A stretch of DNA of 64,000 nucleotides from Calonectria ilicicola (Eukaryota > Ascomycota > Sordariomycetes > Hypocreales > Nectriaceae). This document shows positions 31,922 to 42,123 of the stretch, one piece after another. How positions within the stretch are numbered: the first letter of the stretch is position 1; every line of letters begins with the position of its first letter. The notes under the pieces are model-generated. The model ran no database searches and was not told the origin of the DNA. It worked only from the letters and a program-made list of their open reading frames with translations. A program made the translations under genes and the position numbers. Where the stretch lies: contig CP085825.1 in NCBI GenBank assembly GCA_020809705.1, forward strand, positions 6,510,001 to 6,574,000, in the 5' to 3' direction.

Positions 31922-33973
31922 TCACTCAAGGTGAAGTCTGTTCGGCGTTATTATAAGTCCAGTAACTCCAAATATGGATTTAAAGGGTCGACCCTCATCG
32001 GACAAATAAGAAAAGTGATGCTTTTCCAACGCGTTGTCAAGGGATCTAACAATACCGTCTGAATCGTCCCAGTCACTCGCGAGCGCACCCGCATATGCAC
32101 GCTCGAACCACTCAGTTGCCTCTGCCCAACCCTTATTGGTTTGATACGCAAGTCCAATTGTGATGTTTACCCACACAGCTCGCTCATTCTCAGGCCCAAA
32201 GAGGATTTCTGCTTTGTTAGCAGCCTTGCGGAAGAGTGGCTTCACAATTGTCACATAGCCACTCTTGAGCATGTTTGCAGCGACTTGCATGTAGGCTTCC
32301 ATCACATCAATGCTCTCGTATTTTTCCTTGTCCCACTGAAATGAATCCCAAATTTTATTGATGGCTTGAGGAGTGTTTTGGAAGATGGTATCATGCGCTG
32401 CCACCATGTCCATCTTTTGGTACAGGCTGAGGAGCTCACCTCTGGCTCGCAATTGTTGAACATGTAGCTTTTCAGGATTCTTCTCGCAATGACTGATGAT
32501 AGAATTCAGCAGGGATTCTACAGCATGATCCTTTGCAGCAACGTGGGAACTGGCCACTCCTAGGCGGTAGTCGATATTGGCCGGAGTCGCGTTGGGATCG
32601 ATGGGGTCAACGAAGCCTATAACCTCCAAACGCTGTGTGGAATCTATGAGCGAATCCACAGCTTTATCTTTGTTCTTACACCTGACCCTATTTCGGCTGC
32701 GACGTGAACGCTTCTTGTCGCTCTGCAAAATTTCCTTGGAGCGAGCCAGAAGCCCGAGAGCATCTTCTTGCCTGTTCCAGCTGTTCAAGAGTTCCACAAC
32801 ATGAATGACATGCTGCTGAGTTCGTTTGTCCTCAACTCCCCAAGTGTCAATGTGCGCTTGCATCATCCTCTCGAGGACCCTATCCGCATCGAGCGTGGAG
32901 CCTCGCTGTGCGTACAAGTCGACGAGTTCGAATGAAACCTTTTTGGCGTCTTCATTAGTTGCACCGCTGAGGTGAGTGAAACCGGCCAATACTTGTTGGA
33001 GAAAATCCACTGCATCGTCTTGTTTTTCATTCCGAATGCAACTGCGGCCCTCCTCCCACATAGAAATGAGTTGGGCCCTGTCATGGCCATTCCAGCGTAA
33101 GGGAAGGTCCATGCCGTCACCAACTACTTCAACAGCCGTTTCTTTCTTATCAGCGGCGTTGGAATTCTCATTTTCTGAGTCCTCAGTCGGGCTTTCTTCT
33201 TCGGGAGAGGGGACAGGAGCTTTTGGTGTCTTATAACTCACACCATCGGGAGTTTCGACGACTTTCTCATGTTAGCACTGATACTCGAATCCGACATCAC
33301 TATTCTGGTTTCGTACCTTGAATTTGGTTTCCATCTCGCGTCTTCTTGCTCCTAGCCAGGGTGTTTTGGGCGCGCTTGTGGTCCCACTGTCTTCCGCCGT
33401 AGGAAAATACAGTATCACTGCCTCGAACTCTCTTCCTTTTATTGGCCGTCTCTACCATGAACTCGGCCACATGCGATGGCAGATTTTTGCTCCACCCCCA
33501 TTCTTTAATTTTTTCCTTATATAACTTGATTCTTTCGAGAATTAGCTGGGCTAAAGGCTGAAGAGGTGGGAAGTAACGTACGACGCCTTGAATGAATGCT
33601 GGTCTTGCATCGCTTTCATTGTCTCAGAAAGGCTTTTGTTTTCATCGAGGTAGATCTTTTTGATATGGGGTTGATGAAGATCCCAATCAAGACGCCCATA
33701 TTTTGAGCGCCGAGAAGCCGGGGTTGGATTGGCGTTGGGCGGGGCTTCTGATAGGACACTTACAGGTTGCCCTGGGTCTGTGACAGTACTTGCTTGCGCA
33801 TCGTTGTTTTCGAGCGCCACATGATGTGATTCTGTACTAGACGACACGCCATTTAGAAATAGAGAAGTTGGGCTGGGATCAAGTCGCGGTGTGGCATAAC
33901 TGATCCCGGCATCTGGATGCATGAGATCATCATGGGGAACCCAGCGTGGAGAAAGAAAATGGGTTGCATCCAT
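31922..33973 (-). CDS. Clr5-domain protein with helical-repeat C-terminal region
   Basis: Three exons: 33973-33582, 33531-33317 and 33261-31922, giving 648 residues; introns of 50 and 55 nt join in phase. The Clr5 domain (Pfam PF14420) spans about residues 90-150: KYGRLDWDLHQPHIKKIYLD, LSETMKAMQ, FKAS joined across intron 1, then the KIKEWGWSKNLP box. A basic linker and an acidic Glu/Asp/Asn stretch follow. The last 380 residues are helical with tetratricopeptide-like spacing (AVDFLQQVLAGF, WAEATEWFERAYAGAL). The domain is named for S. pombe Clr5, which acts in silencing, but most filamentous-fungal members are uncharacterised; a DNA-binding role for the N-terminal domain is inference. It lies between the KstD gene and a small-protein gene in an AT-rich block. 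Confidence 0.85.
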
Positions 33974-34366
33974 TGCATCAATGGATTAGTGATAATAGAA
34001 AGCAATTTGAGGAAAGGATAAGATCCGATAGTGGATCAGGGAATTCAGTTGGATTTAATAAGAAGACCGGGCGACGGATGAGCGCAGTCGATAAACGAGG
34101 AAGATCCGACAATAGATCAGTGGATAGAGCGGGGGAAGGAGGTATAGTGATGGATCAACGAAAGCGGTGGAAGGAGATTATGCAACGATGCATTAAAAAA
34201 GCTGAAGAAGAAATCGCAATGCGAAGATGGATTGAAAGGGTGTGGTTCACGGAGAGCGATGTGTCGACTTTTATGTCTGAATCCACATGCTAATTGCCAG
34301 AGACCTTTGCCAGGAATTACTTCAGGGAGCACATTTGGCACGCACACACACTGAGTAGGTACATTT

Positions 34367-34920
34367 GGCCCCAAAAGTTCGCAATGGGTCTTGGGCTGGT
34401 TTGTCGCGCCAACATGCAATGTGACCGCATCCCATGCATCACACGTTTGCAGGCTCACCTCGATTGGTTCAGCCTCAAAATTGTGGCGACATGCAGGACG
34501 CATGAGCCTTGTCTCGCCGGCTGCTAGCCACCAATTCTCTCAGATTACCCCGAAAGATCCCAAAAGGTTCGACTTGGCTCGTATGGTGCACCGCTTTACC
34601 TGTCTGCCTTAGTGCACCATAGCCCCGTTCCAGCCTCCCCCACCACACTCGAGCCCCGAGGCAAAGGCTGGTGGCATTGGTCCCCAAAGAATCTCAAAAG
34701 TTCTTGATGCTTTCTTTTGCCACATGGTAGTATCTGGCCAACTGACACCGTCTTCCTAAAGTGATGTTGACCAAAGGTGTCGGTGCAAGTTGTGGTCGTC
34801 AGAAGTTCACAAAATGACCCCTGCGGGGACGAAACCAGCGGGGCGCCCGAGGGACGAGATGACTTACGGCGTAAATCCTGGGCCATGGGAGGCATTGTGC
34901 CCAAAGGTTCTCAAAAGGGT
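34367..34920. promoter_or_regulatory. CCCAAA-pair motif array upstream of copy A
   Basis: Sites at about 34367-34380, 34546-34571, 34681-34704 and 34897-34920. Three of the four have a CCCAAA/CCCGAAA half-site and, about ten bases on, a (T)CCCAAAAG or TCTCAAAAG half-site. The first, 34367-34380, shows one clear half-site. A binding site is inferred from repetition at both duplicated loci. Confidence 0.45.
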
Positions 34921-34959
34921 CCATTCAAAAATTGGTCCTTTTTCTTCTTCATGGGATTG

Positions 34960-34967
34960 TATATAAG
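34960..34967 (+). promoter_or_regulatory. TATA box of small-protein copy A
   Basis: TATATAAG, 135 nt before the copy A ATG, followed by GGGACAATTCGA, which resembles the sequence after the copy B TATA box. Confidence 0.55.
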
Positions 34968-35094
34968 GGGACAATTCGACATGGAAAAAGATACTAGAGT
35001 CTTGAAGCGAACCAGGACAATTCTTCATATTAATCCGTTTCTTTACCAAACAATTCACATCACAACGTCCTCTGGAAGACGACACCAAAACAAA

Positions 35095-35460
35095 ATGGCT
35101 AAAGGCGGCTCCAGCAACATGGAAGATAAGTCCATCAATAATGACAATACATCCTTGGGTCAACCAACATCAAGCCCATATAAAGCTGGGAAAAGTAAGA
35201 TATCCTCAACCTAGATCTCTAATGGAACGACAAGTTCTCAGAATCCAACAGATGTCGCCGCCAATTTTGTCGCTGTCCAGCGGTGTTGGGCAGATGGAAT
35301 TCATCCCACTAACGTTGCTGTATACCCACCCGAGCCAACGCAAAACTGCGCCGGGGGGATGCTGCAACAGTGGCTTAATGAGTCGCCAAAGCAGGCGCCT
35401 TACAACATAATCTCTAGCGTCGCCGTTCGCCAAGGCCACCATGCCACCAACAACAATTGA
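35095..35460 (+). CDS. Small hypothetical protein, duplicated family, copy A (possibly disrupted)
   Basis: The ATG at 35095 opens 33 codons (MAKGGSSNMED...) to a GTAAGA donor at 35195. The intron has a CTCTAAT branch and a TTCTCAG acceptor at 35241 (47 nt). The downstream segment 35242-35460 codes 72 residues and is clearly homologous to copy B: GMLQQWLNES...APYNIISSV versus GMLQQWFDEP...APYNAIASV. The two segments are one base out of frame with this splice, so copy A is either spliced differently (an ATG at 35141 does join in phase, giving MTIHPWVNQ...) or is decaying. There is no signal peptide, membrane segment or known domain; the C-terminus is basic and Asn-rich (TNNN). The strong TATA promoter suggests a once-abundant transcript. 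Confidence 0.45.
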
Positions 35461-36323
35461 AGGAACTTGATTCGAGCCTGGCATAAATCCTAAAAATAGG
35501 CGATTGATTGGTGTGGTACAAAGCTTACGTGCTTGTCATTGTCATTAATCGGTGAATCAAGTTTACTCACCGGATGTGCCGTGCCAGGGATAGAGGAGGA
35601 GGTGGGTCACAGTCCGTTGGGAAATGTTGGATTGTTGCCGTGTCATGGCCAGAACTAATGGCTTGCGGAGATTTTAGCGCCGTGGCTGCTTGTCCATTGA
35701 AGGGGAAATCCAATCGTCCGATATGCGATAGGTGAGCGTATCACTGGCAACTTGAGCAAGCAAATAAAATCTGTGTTCCTTGTAGCTGGTTGCGTCTATC
35801 GCTATTGTGTGTCATGACCGGATCGACCTGTTCAAGCTCTAATCCATAGATGGCGACGTGACGTGGCACTATTGCCTGACCTGTCTGTCTCACTTCATAT
35901 CCAAGTCTTACTGGTGGGCTTCGGGTGGAGGGCATATGCGGGGAAGAAGGCAACCGGAAGGCAACCGGAAGGCGTCTTGATAACAGGATCACCTGAGCAG
36001 CATGTCTCAGCCTCATTTATGCCCAGTACACCAATCCTTGCAGCTCTATTGTCCCAGAGTACATGTTTAATAATTCAGCGTCGTCTCGCGTTATTTTAAT
36101 TCCAGGCTTATCACTTTCCTGTAATGTTCGGGATCCTAAAGCGAAAGTCGAGCTTGCTTAATCGCTGAAGGAAGTGTTTTCCCATTTTACTTTTCAGTGA
36201 AGCTCAGAAACCAGTGGAATTACACGACAGCTAACACACCGAGTGTTCGCCCCCCATCCGTGAACGAATAGACGTATCCTCAACAGCCGACCCCCCGCCC
36301 ACAAACATTCTGCCCTAATAACA
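35461..36323. other. Intergenic stretch
   Basis: Contains a short tandem duplication of GGCAACCGGAA (about 35949-35970). It presumably ends with the AAA-ATPase promoter. No gene. Confidence 0.55.
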
Positions 36324-38561
36324 ATGGATGATCAACAATTGCCGCCACAAAAGCCTAGAAAGTCTCGAAACGCCCGTAGACGCCGCCGATTCCAAAGAAA
36401 ACGAAGGCAAAATGCCAATAGTGACAAAAGTCCAACACCTGAACCACCGTCTCCTATTGCAACCCTGGAGGCTATCATCGACCCAGAATCAGGAATAGAT
36501 GGTGAGGGAGAAGACTGCGAGCTTCAAGTATACGAGGATCGTTATGATACAAAAGGAGAAAAGCAAACTCTCCGAGTTGGAACCAAAACTGAATTCGAAC
36601 CTTCTAAGGGCGCAGATTATAGAGCTGGCCTCATCCTGACCCGAACATATAGTCCCGACAAGACGCTGAGGTCAACTCATCTCAAAATAAAGTCACGTCA
36701 CATCAAAAAGGCAATGCGAGATGTCATCAAACAATATCCACAGGTCACCCTTCAGACCTCTGGACATATTTATATATTTACACCCCCGATGTGCCTTTTC
36801 CACTATCGACAAGAGCTTGCAGATTATGCAAACGGTCTCGGAAACTCAGCTGCCAAAGATCACATCAAACTGTGCCTTGATTACGTCAAGACTGCCTTGC
36901 GGCGAGAAATCCAGGCCTTTGAAACTACAATGATTTTGAACGAAACACCGTCTATTGAACATCGACATTTATGGATGGCTTTCAAGCCTGGAGATTTGAT
37001 ATATGAGCGAAAAGATAATGTAGAGGTTGTGTCGCGTCTCTTCGACATCGCTTCTATCGAAGATGACTTCACAGGTGAGATTGATTGTTGGAGGCTATAT
37101 ATCGAACGTGTGGGTTTCGATGGAGAAGAGTTTGGTTTCGTTTGTGGTCATATCGCCATCCACAAATATGATGGTTGCAAACCTTTGAAGGAACTCAAAG
37201 CATTCCCTCTTCAACATCACCCTGAGCAAACACGAGTTCGAGAAGAATTGATTGCGAGAGGGAGGAAATTCGTTTCACTTTGCGGAACACAATATCGCTT
37301 CTACGATGGTGTAGCGAAGTTTTATGACGACAATGCAGTAAAAGACACTGTGAACTTCCAGGTAAATTTGGCTCCACAGCTTGGATATCTTCAACTCACA
37401 CGAGAATCAGGTACAGCATCGTATCATGATTGATACCGAAGAATTTCACACAAATAGTTACTACGATGATGTTGAATTCAGGGATACTAAAACTTTTAAC
37501 ACCGCAACAGGAGAACATCTGAATATGTCGGATGACGAACTGCTCATGTGCTACCATGAAGTGCCCGGATTCTCGCTTGTATGGAGACGATGGGCCCTCT
37601 GTGATGTAGCCAATATCCAAGAGATTCATTTTAATACTGATGCATTCAAACAATTGGTTTTCTCGGAAGACAAAAAGGCGCTTATTCGCTCTCTTGTTGA
37701 ACAGTCTGAAGGCAAAGATTCCGAGTTTGATGATATTATTAAAGGCAAAGGAAAGGGCCTCATTTTCCTTCTCCATGGCCCTCCTGGAGTTGGCAAAACT
37801 TTGACTGCAGGTTGGTAGCATATTGGATTGAAAACTCTTTGAAATCGAACTAAAAGCCCAATAGAAAGTATTGCCGACCATACGAAACGACCACTTTTCT
37901 CCATTAGTTCTGGCCAATTAATTGGGCCAGCCTCCGAAGTTGAGACGAAGCTATCAAAACTTCTCTCTCTAGCAAAAAGATGGGAAGCTGTGGTTCTGGT
38001 GGATGAAGCTGATGTGTTCCTACAAGAGAGAAGCATCACCGAATTAGACAGAAACAGCTTGGTATCGAGTAAGGACCGAAAGCTTCATTGTGGTCTTAGG
38101 AAGGATGCTAACAAGTTTAATAAGTATTGTTACGTGTCTTGGAATATTTCGAGGGCACAATGTTTTTGACGACTAACCGAGCTGAAACAATAGACAGTGC
38201 ATTTCGTTCTCGCATTCATCTTTCTTTGGCGTACCCACCGCTTTCAAGAGAAGCTCTGAAAACTCTCTGGGAGAATACAATTATCAGGGCGTGCTCTGGG
38301 TCGCATCCATCTTGGCTCAGTTCTGAATGTCTTGATACGTTGGCCAGCGCGAAGGTTAATGGACGAGACATCAAGAACATTGTGCGAATGGCCTATGCAA
38401 TGGCAAGGAACGGTCATCGAGAGATTAAGCATGAGGACATTCGGCAGAGCCTTGATGCTTTCGAGACATTTGATGTGGACATGAGCCAAACGCCCGTGGT
38501 TCAAAATACTCAGCAAGGACCAAACGGGTTTTGCAAACCAGAGCACTCATTGGGTGTTTAA
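36324..38561 (+). CDS. AAA+ ATPase, filamentous-fungal type
   Basis: Four exons: 36324-37361, 37411-37810, 37865-38068 and 38125-38561, giving 692 residues with consistent phases. The N-terminus is very basic (RRRRRFQRKRRQ), a possible nuclear or nucleic-acid signal. A family-specific region covers about 90-330 (HLWMAFKPGDLIYE and related; of the kind catalogued as DUF7025). The AAA core follows: Walker A GPPGVGKT (about 469-476), Walker B VVLVDEADVFL (about 521-531), sensor FLTTNRAETIDSAFRSRIH with an arginine finger, and a C-terminal lid with VNGRDIKNIVRMAYAMA. Intron 2 splits the Walker A helix just after the Thr. Members are common and expanded in Sordariomycetes and lack a known substrate. 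The gene is AT-rich in its third codon positions compared with genes right of 43 kb. The core appears intact. Confidence 0.88.
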
Positions 38562-38940
38562 CTATTTAGCAGTCACCAGGAATAATACCATGCCAAGTTT
38601 TTGTATCTCGCGATTTTAGGCCTAGATAATTGAATGATCTAGTAGTATGCTTAGTCGGCCAACCAACCTAATTGGCCATGGCTTTGGGGTCTGTAGTCCA
38701 CGCTAGACATCACATGCCACTTGTTCTCTTTTTTCGCTTTCCATCAATGCTTTATTGGTGTAGAAAAAAGAATTAAGATTCATTATTCACCGTAATAGAT
38801 ACCACTGTATTGAAGAAAGACCACATAGAATAAGGTAAAATGTTGTTGATCCTGGTCGGTGCTGTAGCTAATTGTGGTTCAATGTGAATCATTGCGGTTG
38901 AATGCACGGTTTCGGGGAAGCCCGAAATCGGGAAGTTGAG
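38562..38940. other. Intergenic stretch
   Basis: AT-rich 3' flank of the AAA gene. It ends with the inverted repeat TTTCGGG-GAAG-CCCGAAA at 38910-38927, 13 bp before the break point of the KstD copy. Confidence 0.6.
38910..38927. repeat. Inverted repeat at the duplication break point
   Basis: 7-bp perfect arms with a 4-nt loop, next to where similarity with the KstD gene stops at 38940/38941. Confidence 0.7.
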
Positions 38941-39079
38941 GCACCACTACCTATAACCAGAACATCTGTCTCTTCATCAAATTTGAAGATTTGAGTCTAG
39001 AATTGATCGCAGCTGTCGAAAATGATCGCAAATGGTGCAAATGAGTAGCTCTTGGAGCGAGACGAGAAATCGTGTACAT
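38941..39079 (-). pseudogene. Truncated second copy of the KstD-like gene (5' end only)
   Basis: From the ATG at 39079 the minus strand reads MYTISRLAPRATHLHHLRSF, matching the intact copy's MSGISRLAPRAINLRHFRTL. Similarity continues to the nucleotides for DVLVIGSGA, but indels put the later part in another frame and a stop follows MFWL. It ends abruptly at 38941, after about 47 codon equivalents of the 585. The rest of the flavin fold is absent. Similarity also extends upstream through the promoter, including the inverted repeat at 39254-39272. This is a relic of a duplication, not a functional enzyme. Confidence 0.85.
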
Positions 39080-39253
39080 CCTGTCAGATCCAACAACGAA
39101 TGACCGGCGTGTATACTGATTATAGGTGTATATATCACCGTTGAGGTTGCGCGTCATGCCAATCAAGTAATATAACCGTATTTATATTCTAATCGTAAAG
39201 TAAATAATGTAGCATTCCGAGGCAGCCGGTGTTGGTTACCTAAACCACGCGGG

Positions 39254-39272
39254 AGCCGTGGCTCCCACGGCT
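39254..39272. promoter_or_regulatory. Conserved inverted repeat upstream of the truncated KstD copy
   Basis: AGCCGTGG-CTC-CCACGGCT, with an extra CCACG half-site at 39245-39249. It is 175 bp before the relic ATG, compared with 181 bp at the intact gene. Arms are identical to those at 31337-31355 and the spacer differs. Confidence 0.55.
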
Positions 39273-39610
39273 TTCGTTGTATAAGCGACATTACTGGTTT
39301 AAGTTTACTCGTCGAGAAGACTTCATAGACCACATCTCTACCGATTGGATGATAATTTACTCGGGTGCGAAATACTGCGATCATGTGCTTGGAGGAATCG
39401 ATTTGGAAATATGGAAGTTGAGCCAGGCTGGAGTCGCAGAATCGCAAAGCCAGCATTTGGAATCCTGAGATCATGGCAAGGATTTAGTGTACAGAGATGA
39501 GATTGGCTGGACCTCTGTCGCCTTTGAGTTAACCATTATAGAAATGGACTTGGTGAAGAAATGAGCGCTCTCCAGTTAAATTACCGTATTCGAGCGGATA
39601 AGAATGGTTT

Positions 39611-40310
39611 GCCCCAAAAGTCATGGCTCAAGAAAGTGCCCTCCACGTAGAGTGAAATGTGCTGAGTTATGCACAATACGTACCGTGTAGAGACTTTTGG
39701 GGCCTTTTTGGGACAATTTGTGAAGATGGGTCGCCAGCATCCGCAAGGCGAAACGAAATGTCCAGGTCTGGTGTCATCCCAAATTGACGACTGAGCCAAT
39801 AGAGCTGGGAAGGTCTACTGTTGTGCATGGCGTACGGTCACACTGCATGTTGGCGCACCAAACCAGCCCGAAGTGTACTGCGGACTTTCGGGTCCAAATG
39901 TCCCTGGTGGGCCAAAGGTATCTTTTGCCAAAAAGCCCAACCAGGTTGACTACGTAATCTCGGTCGGAGTTGCGCCAGCCAGCTTTGATGCATCAGAGCC
40001 ACAGCTTCAGCCTCAACCACCACAGCCAGTGGACAATCATTGGCTGAATGAATTTGTCCCCAAAAAATCCCAAAAGTCTTCTTTGGGCCTTGTTTTGGTG
40101 CATGGCGCTTGGCCAACCAGCGCCGCTCCCTCAATGGCAAATCATTCACCCAAGGTATCGGCGCATGTTGAAGTCAAAGGTTCAAAAATGTCTTACGCAA
40201 CGATGAGGCTACTGGGCTCTTAAGTCAGCACTAGGAAGGCGAGATTACTCAAGGTGAAAGTCCTGAACAACGGGACGTATAGTCCCCAAAGGTACCCAAA
40301 AGGTTCACTG
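39611..40310. promoter_or_regulatory. CCCAAA-pair motif array upstream of copy B
   Basis: Sites at about 39611-39636, 39691-39719 (minus orientation), 40054-40080 and 40283-40306. The second, reverse-complemented, and the third match over almost 30 bp. Positions are upstream of the TATA box, as at copy A. Confidence 0.45.
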
Positions 40311-40338
40311 CGAACCCTCGGCGCTCTCCTGTGGTAGT

Positions 40339-40350
40339 TATATATAATAA
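40339..40350 (+). promoter_or_regulatory. TATA box of small-protein copy B
   Basis: TATATATAATAA followed by GGGACGACTCGA, about 138-149 nt before the ATG; similar to the copy A promoter. Confidence 0.55.
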
Positions 40351-40487
40351 GGGACGACTCGAGTAGAAGTCTTGACATTCCGAAGCAAACCAGATAATTT
40401 ATTTAATCTTGATCTCCTCAAACCCATTCCTGTCCCGTGTTATCCACGTTACGACAACCTTCTCATTTAACACCATCCCAAGTCAAA

Positions 40488-40828
40488 ATGTCTTCCAGCG
40501 GCTCCAGCAACACTGACAATCAGTCGATGGATTTTTATAATCCTCAAGTGGCTCAATCAAGCTCCTCTGGATATGCACAACGTAAAATTTCTTTAATTTA
40601 GGCCTCGGAATAAAAAGTGCTCAGAATGAAACAGATGTCGAAGTCCACCGGGCTTGGGCTGTCATGAATCCTGCCACCAATGTTGTAGCACCACCACAGC
40701 AGCAAATGCCAAACTATGGCCAGGGGATGCTGCAGCAGTGGTTTGATGAACCGCTGAAGGACGCTCCGTACAACGCAATTGCTAGCGTTACAGTTCGTCC
40801 GGGCCGTCGTTCTACCAAAAACAATTGA
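40488..40828 (+). CDS. Small hypothetical protein, duplicated family, copy B
   Basis: ATG at 40488. Two splice models keep the frame. Model 1 uses a normal 77-nt intron (40548-40624, donor GTGGCT, acceptor GCTCAG) and gives 87 residues. Model 2 removes only 20 nt (40582-40601) and gives 106 residues, but 20 nt is too short for a fungal intron. Both share the C-terminal part from NETDVEVHRAWAVM to GRRSTKNN, including QQQMPNYGQGMLQQWFDEP and DAPYNAIASV. That part aligns with copy A and is the most credible coding segment. The N-terminus is Ser/Asn-rich (MSSSGSSNTDNQ). There is no signal peptide or membrane segment, and I recognise no family. The Gln-rich middle suggests disorder. It lies divergent from the KstD relic. 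Confidence 0.5.
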
Positions 40829-41631
40829 ACCAACTCACTCGAGACCAACTTTCTGCAACAAGGATGAATTCGCGAAGAGCAAAAGTTCGATGCTTGTCAT
40901 CAATCGGCAGCCTAGATTTCACTTGTTATGTGTGCGCGCTAGAGCTACAGAAGGTGGCCTAAGATGCGAAGCGAACGGTTGGGTTGTTGCAGTCATCACA
41001 GTCATGCTTAGGGCTGGTCAAAAGTGGCCAAAGTAATACAAATCCCATTTCCTTGTTCAAGTCATCACTGGCATGCCATATCCATTGACCGCATGATCAA
41101 GGATCAGTTTAGGTATCTATCCCTTCGCACTGAGAGTCCCAAAAAGAAAAATTGTCACATGATATAGTGTCAGCCATGGCACTTGACTATCGGAGACGTG
41201 GGGATTACGAGTTGCAAGTCACTCCGCCACAAAAAATATTTACAAGAGGTTCGAGAACTCTTTTTAAAAAATTTTCTACTTTATCTTTGGGACCCCTCGT
41301 CCTTTCAAAGAGATGTTTTCTTAGATCCTGTGATAGCTCGAATAAAGTATGCCATCTAATGGTTCATTTTCACTTCCTTAACGCTCAGATGTAGGAGTCA
41401 AGGCTTAGAGATATTGATGATAAAGCAAGATGGATCACGCACAAACTCGCACTGTTAATTGCATATAATTAACACAAAACTCACGTGAAGATGCCTGGGT
41501 AGTCGACTGCCAGGTGCCAACCGCTGTCATCTGTACCTGAGGGCGGTCGCCCGAAATACCCGAGAATGCATATAAAATTATGAAGCAGAAAATACTGTTC
41601 TTTTCACCTTCATCCTGTTCAACGCAAGACG
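40829..41631. other. Intergenic stretch
   Basis: AT-rich. Frames of 80-85 codons lack any domain. The right end is the leader of the next gene, with a TATA-like ATATAAAATTATG near 41570. Confidence 0.55.
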
Positions 41632-42123
41632 ATGGAAACAGTCATTCCGGTCGCCGAGGGCCTCGCCCCATACTACTTTGATTTCGTCCCTGACGACGTT
41701 TTTTGGGCCAACTATACTGGTAAGTAACTTACTGATGGGGAACGGAAGATATGGAACGGTCTTCTGGAAGGTACTAATGTGGTAACCAGGTCCTACCACG
41801 CCAGACCCGGCTTTTCTTCGCAGAGAGGAGATACTGCGCGCCGAGGAAGAGCAGAAGGAGGCAATTGGGGTCTTTGCCCCCTCCATTTTGTCTATTCATT
41901 CTAACATGGTCGGTGCTCCTAAATTTGTAAGTTTACCTTCCATGCTCATTATATCTCTCTGGCCCAGTCCCACAGCCTCAGACTATTTTCATTCTACAGT
42001 ACTGATTTTAGTTAGCGAAATCAGACGTGGTCGGAACGTGTTGCAGCCGTTATGGCTAGATATCGTTGGAAAGTTCACCGACGTTGGGATTGTGGCCTTT
42101 ACCCTAGAGAAAGCAAGCTCTGA
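41632..42123 (+). CDS. Orphan 110-residue spliced protein
   Basis: Three exons: 41632-41719, 41790-41926 and 42016-42123. Intron 1 (70 nt) has donor GTAAGT and branch GTACTAATG. Intron 2 (89 nt) has donor GTAAGT and ends TTAG. An alternative acceptor ending ACAG at 41999 would stop after one codon. Exons 1-2 give an acidic, aromatic N-terminus (APYYFDFVPDDVFWANYTG) and a helical LRREEILRAEEEQKEAIG stretch. Exon 3 adds a basic Trp-rich tail (WSERVAAVMARYRWKVHRRW). No signal peptide or known family. The two good donors and the matching phase make transcription likely. The third exon is the least certain, and the true end could lie further on, since a hydrophobic frame continues at 42123-42317. 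Confidence 0.5.

Larger units (their letters stand above)
33974..35094. other. Promoter region of small-protein copy A
   Basis: It contains at least four CCCAAA-pair motifs (34367-34920) and a TATA box at 34960-34967. It resembles the upstream region of copy B (39.56-40.49 kb). Frames of 70-130 codons on the minus strand lack any domain. Confidence 0.55.
39273..40487. other. Divergent promoter region of the KstD relic and small-protein copy B
   Basis: Holds four CCCAAA-pair motifs (39611-40310), one inverted relative to the rest, and the copy B TATA box at 40339-40350. No convincing gene; frames of about 70-116 codons lack domains. Confidence 0.55.

Noticed and set aside
41152..41240. tRNA-Thr-like anticodon loop on the minus strand
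   Set aside because: A short match (ACTCGTAAT) to a tRNA anticodon loop, but no A/B boxes in order and no acceptor stem.
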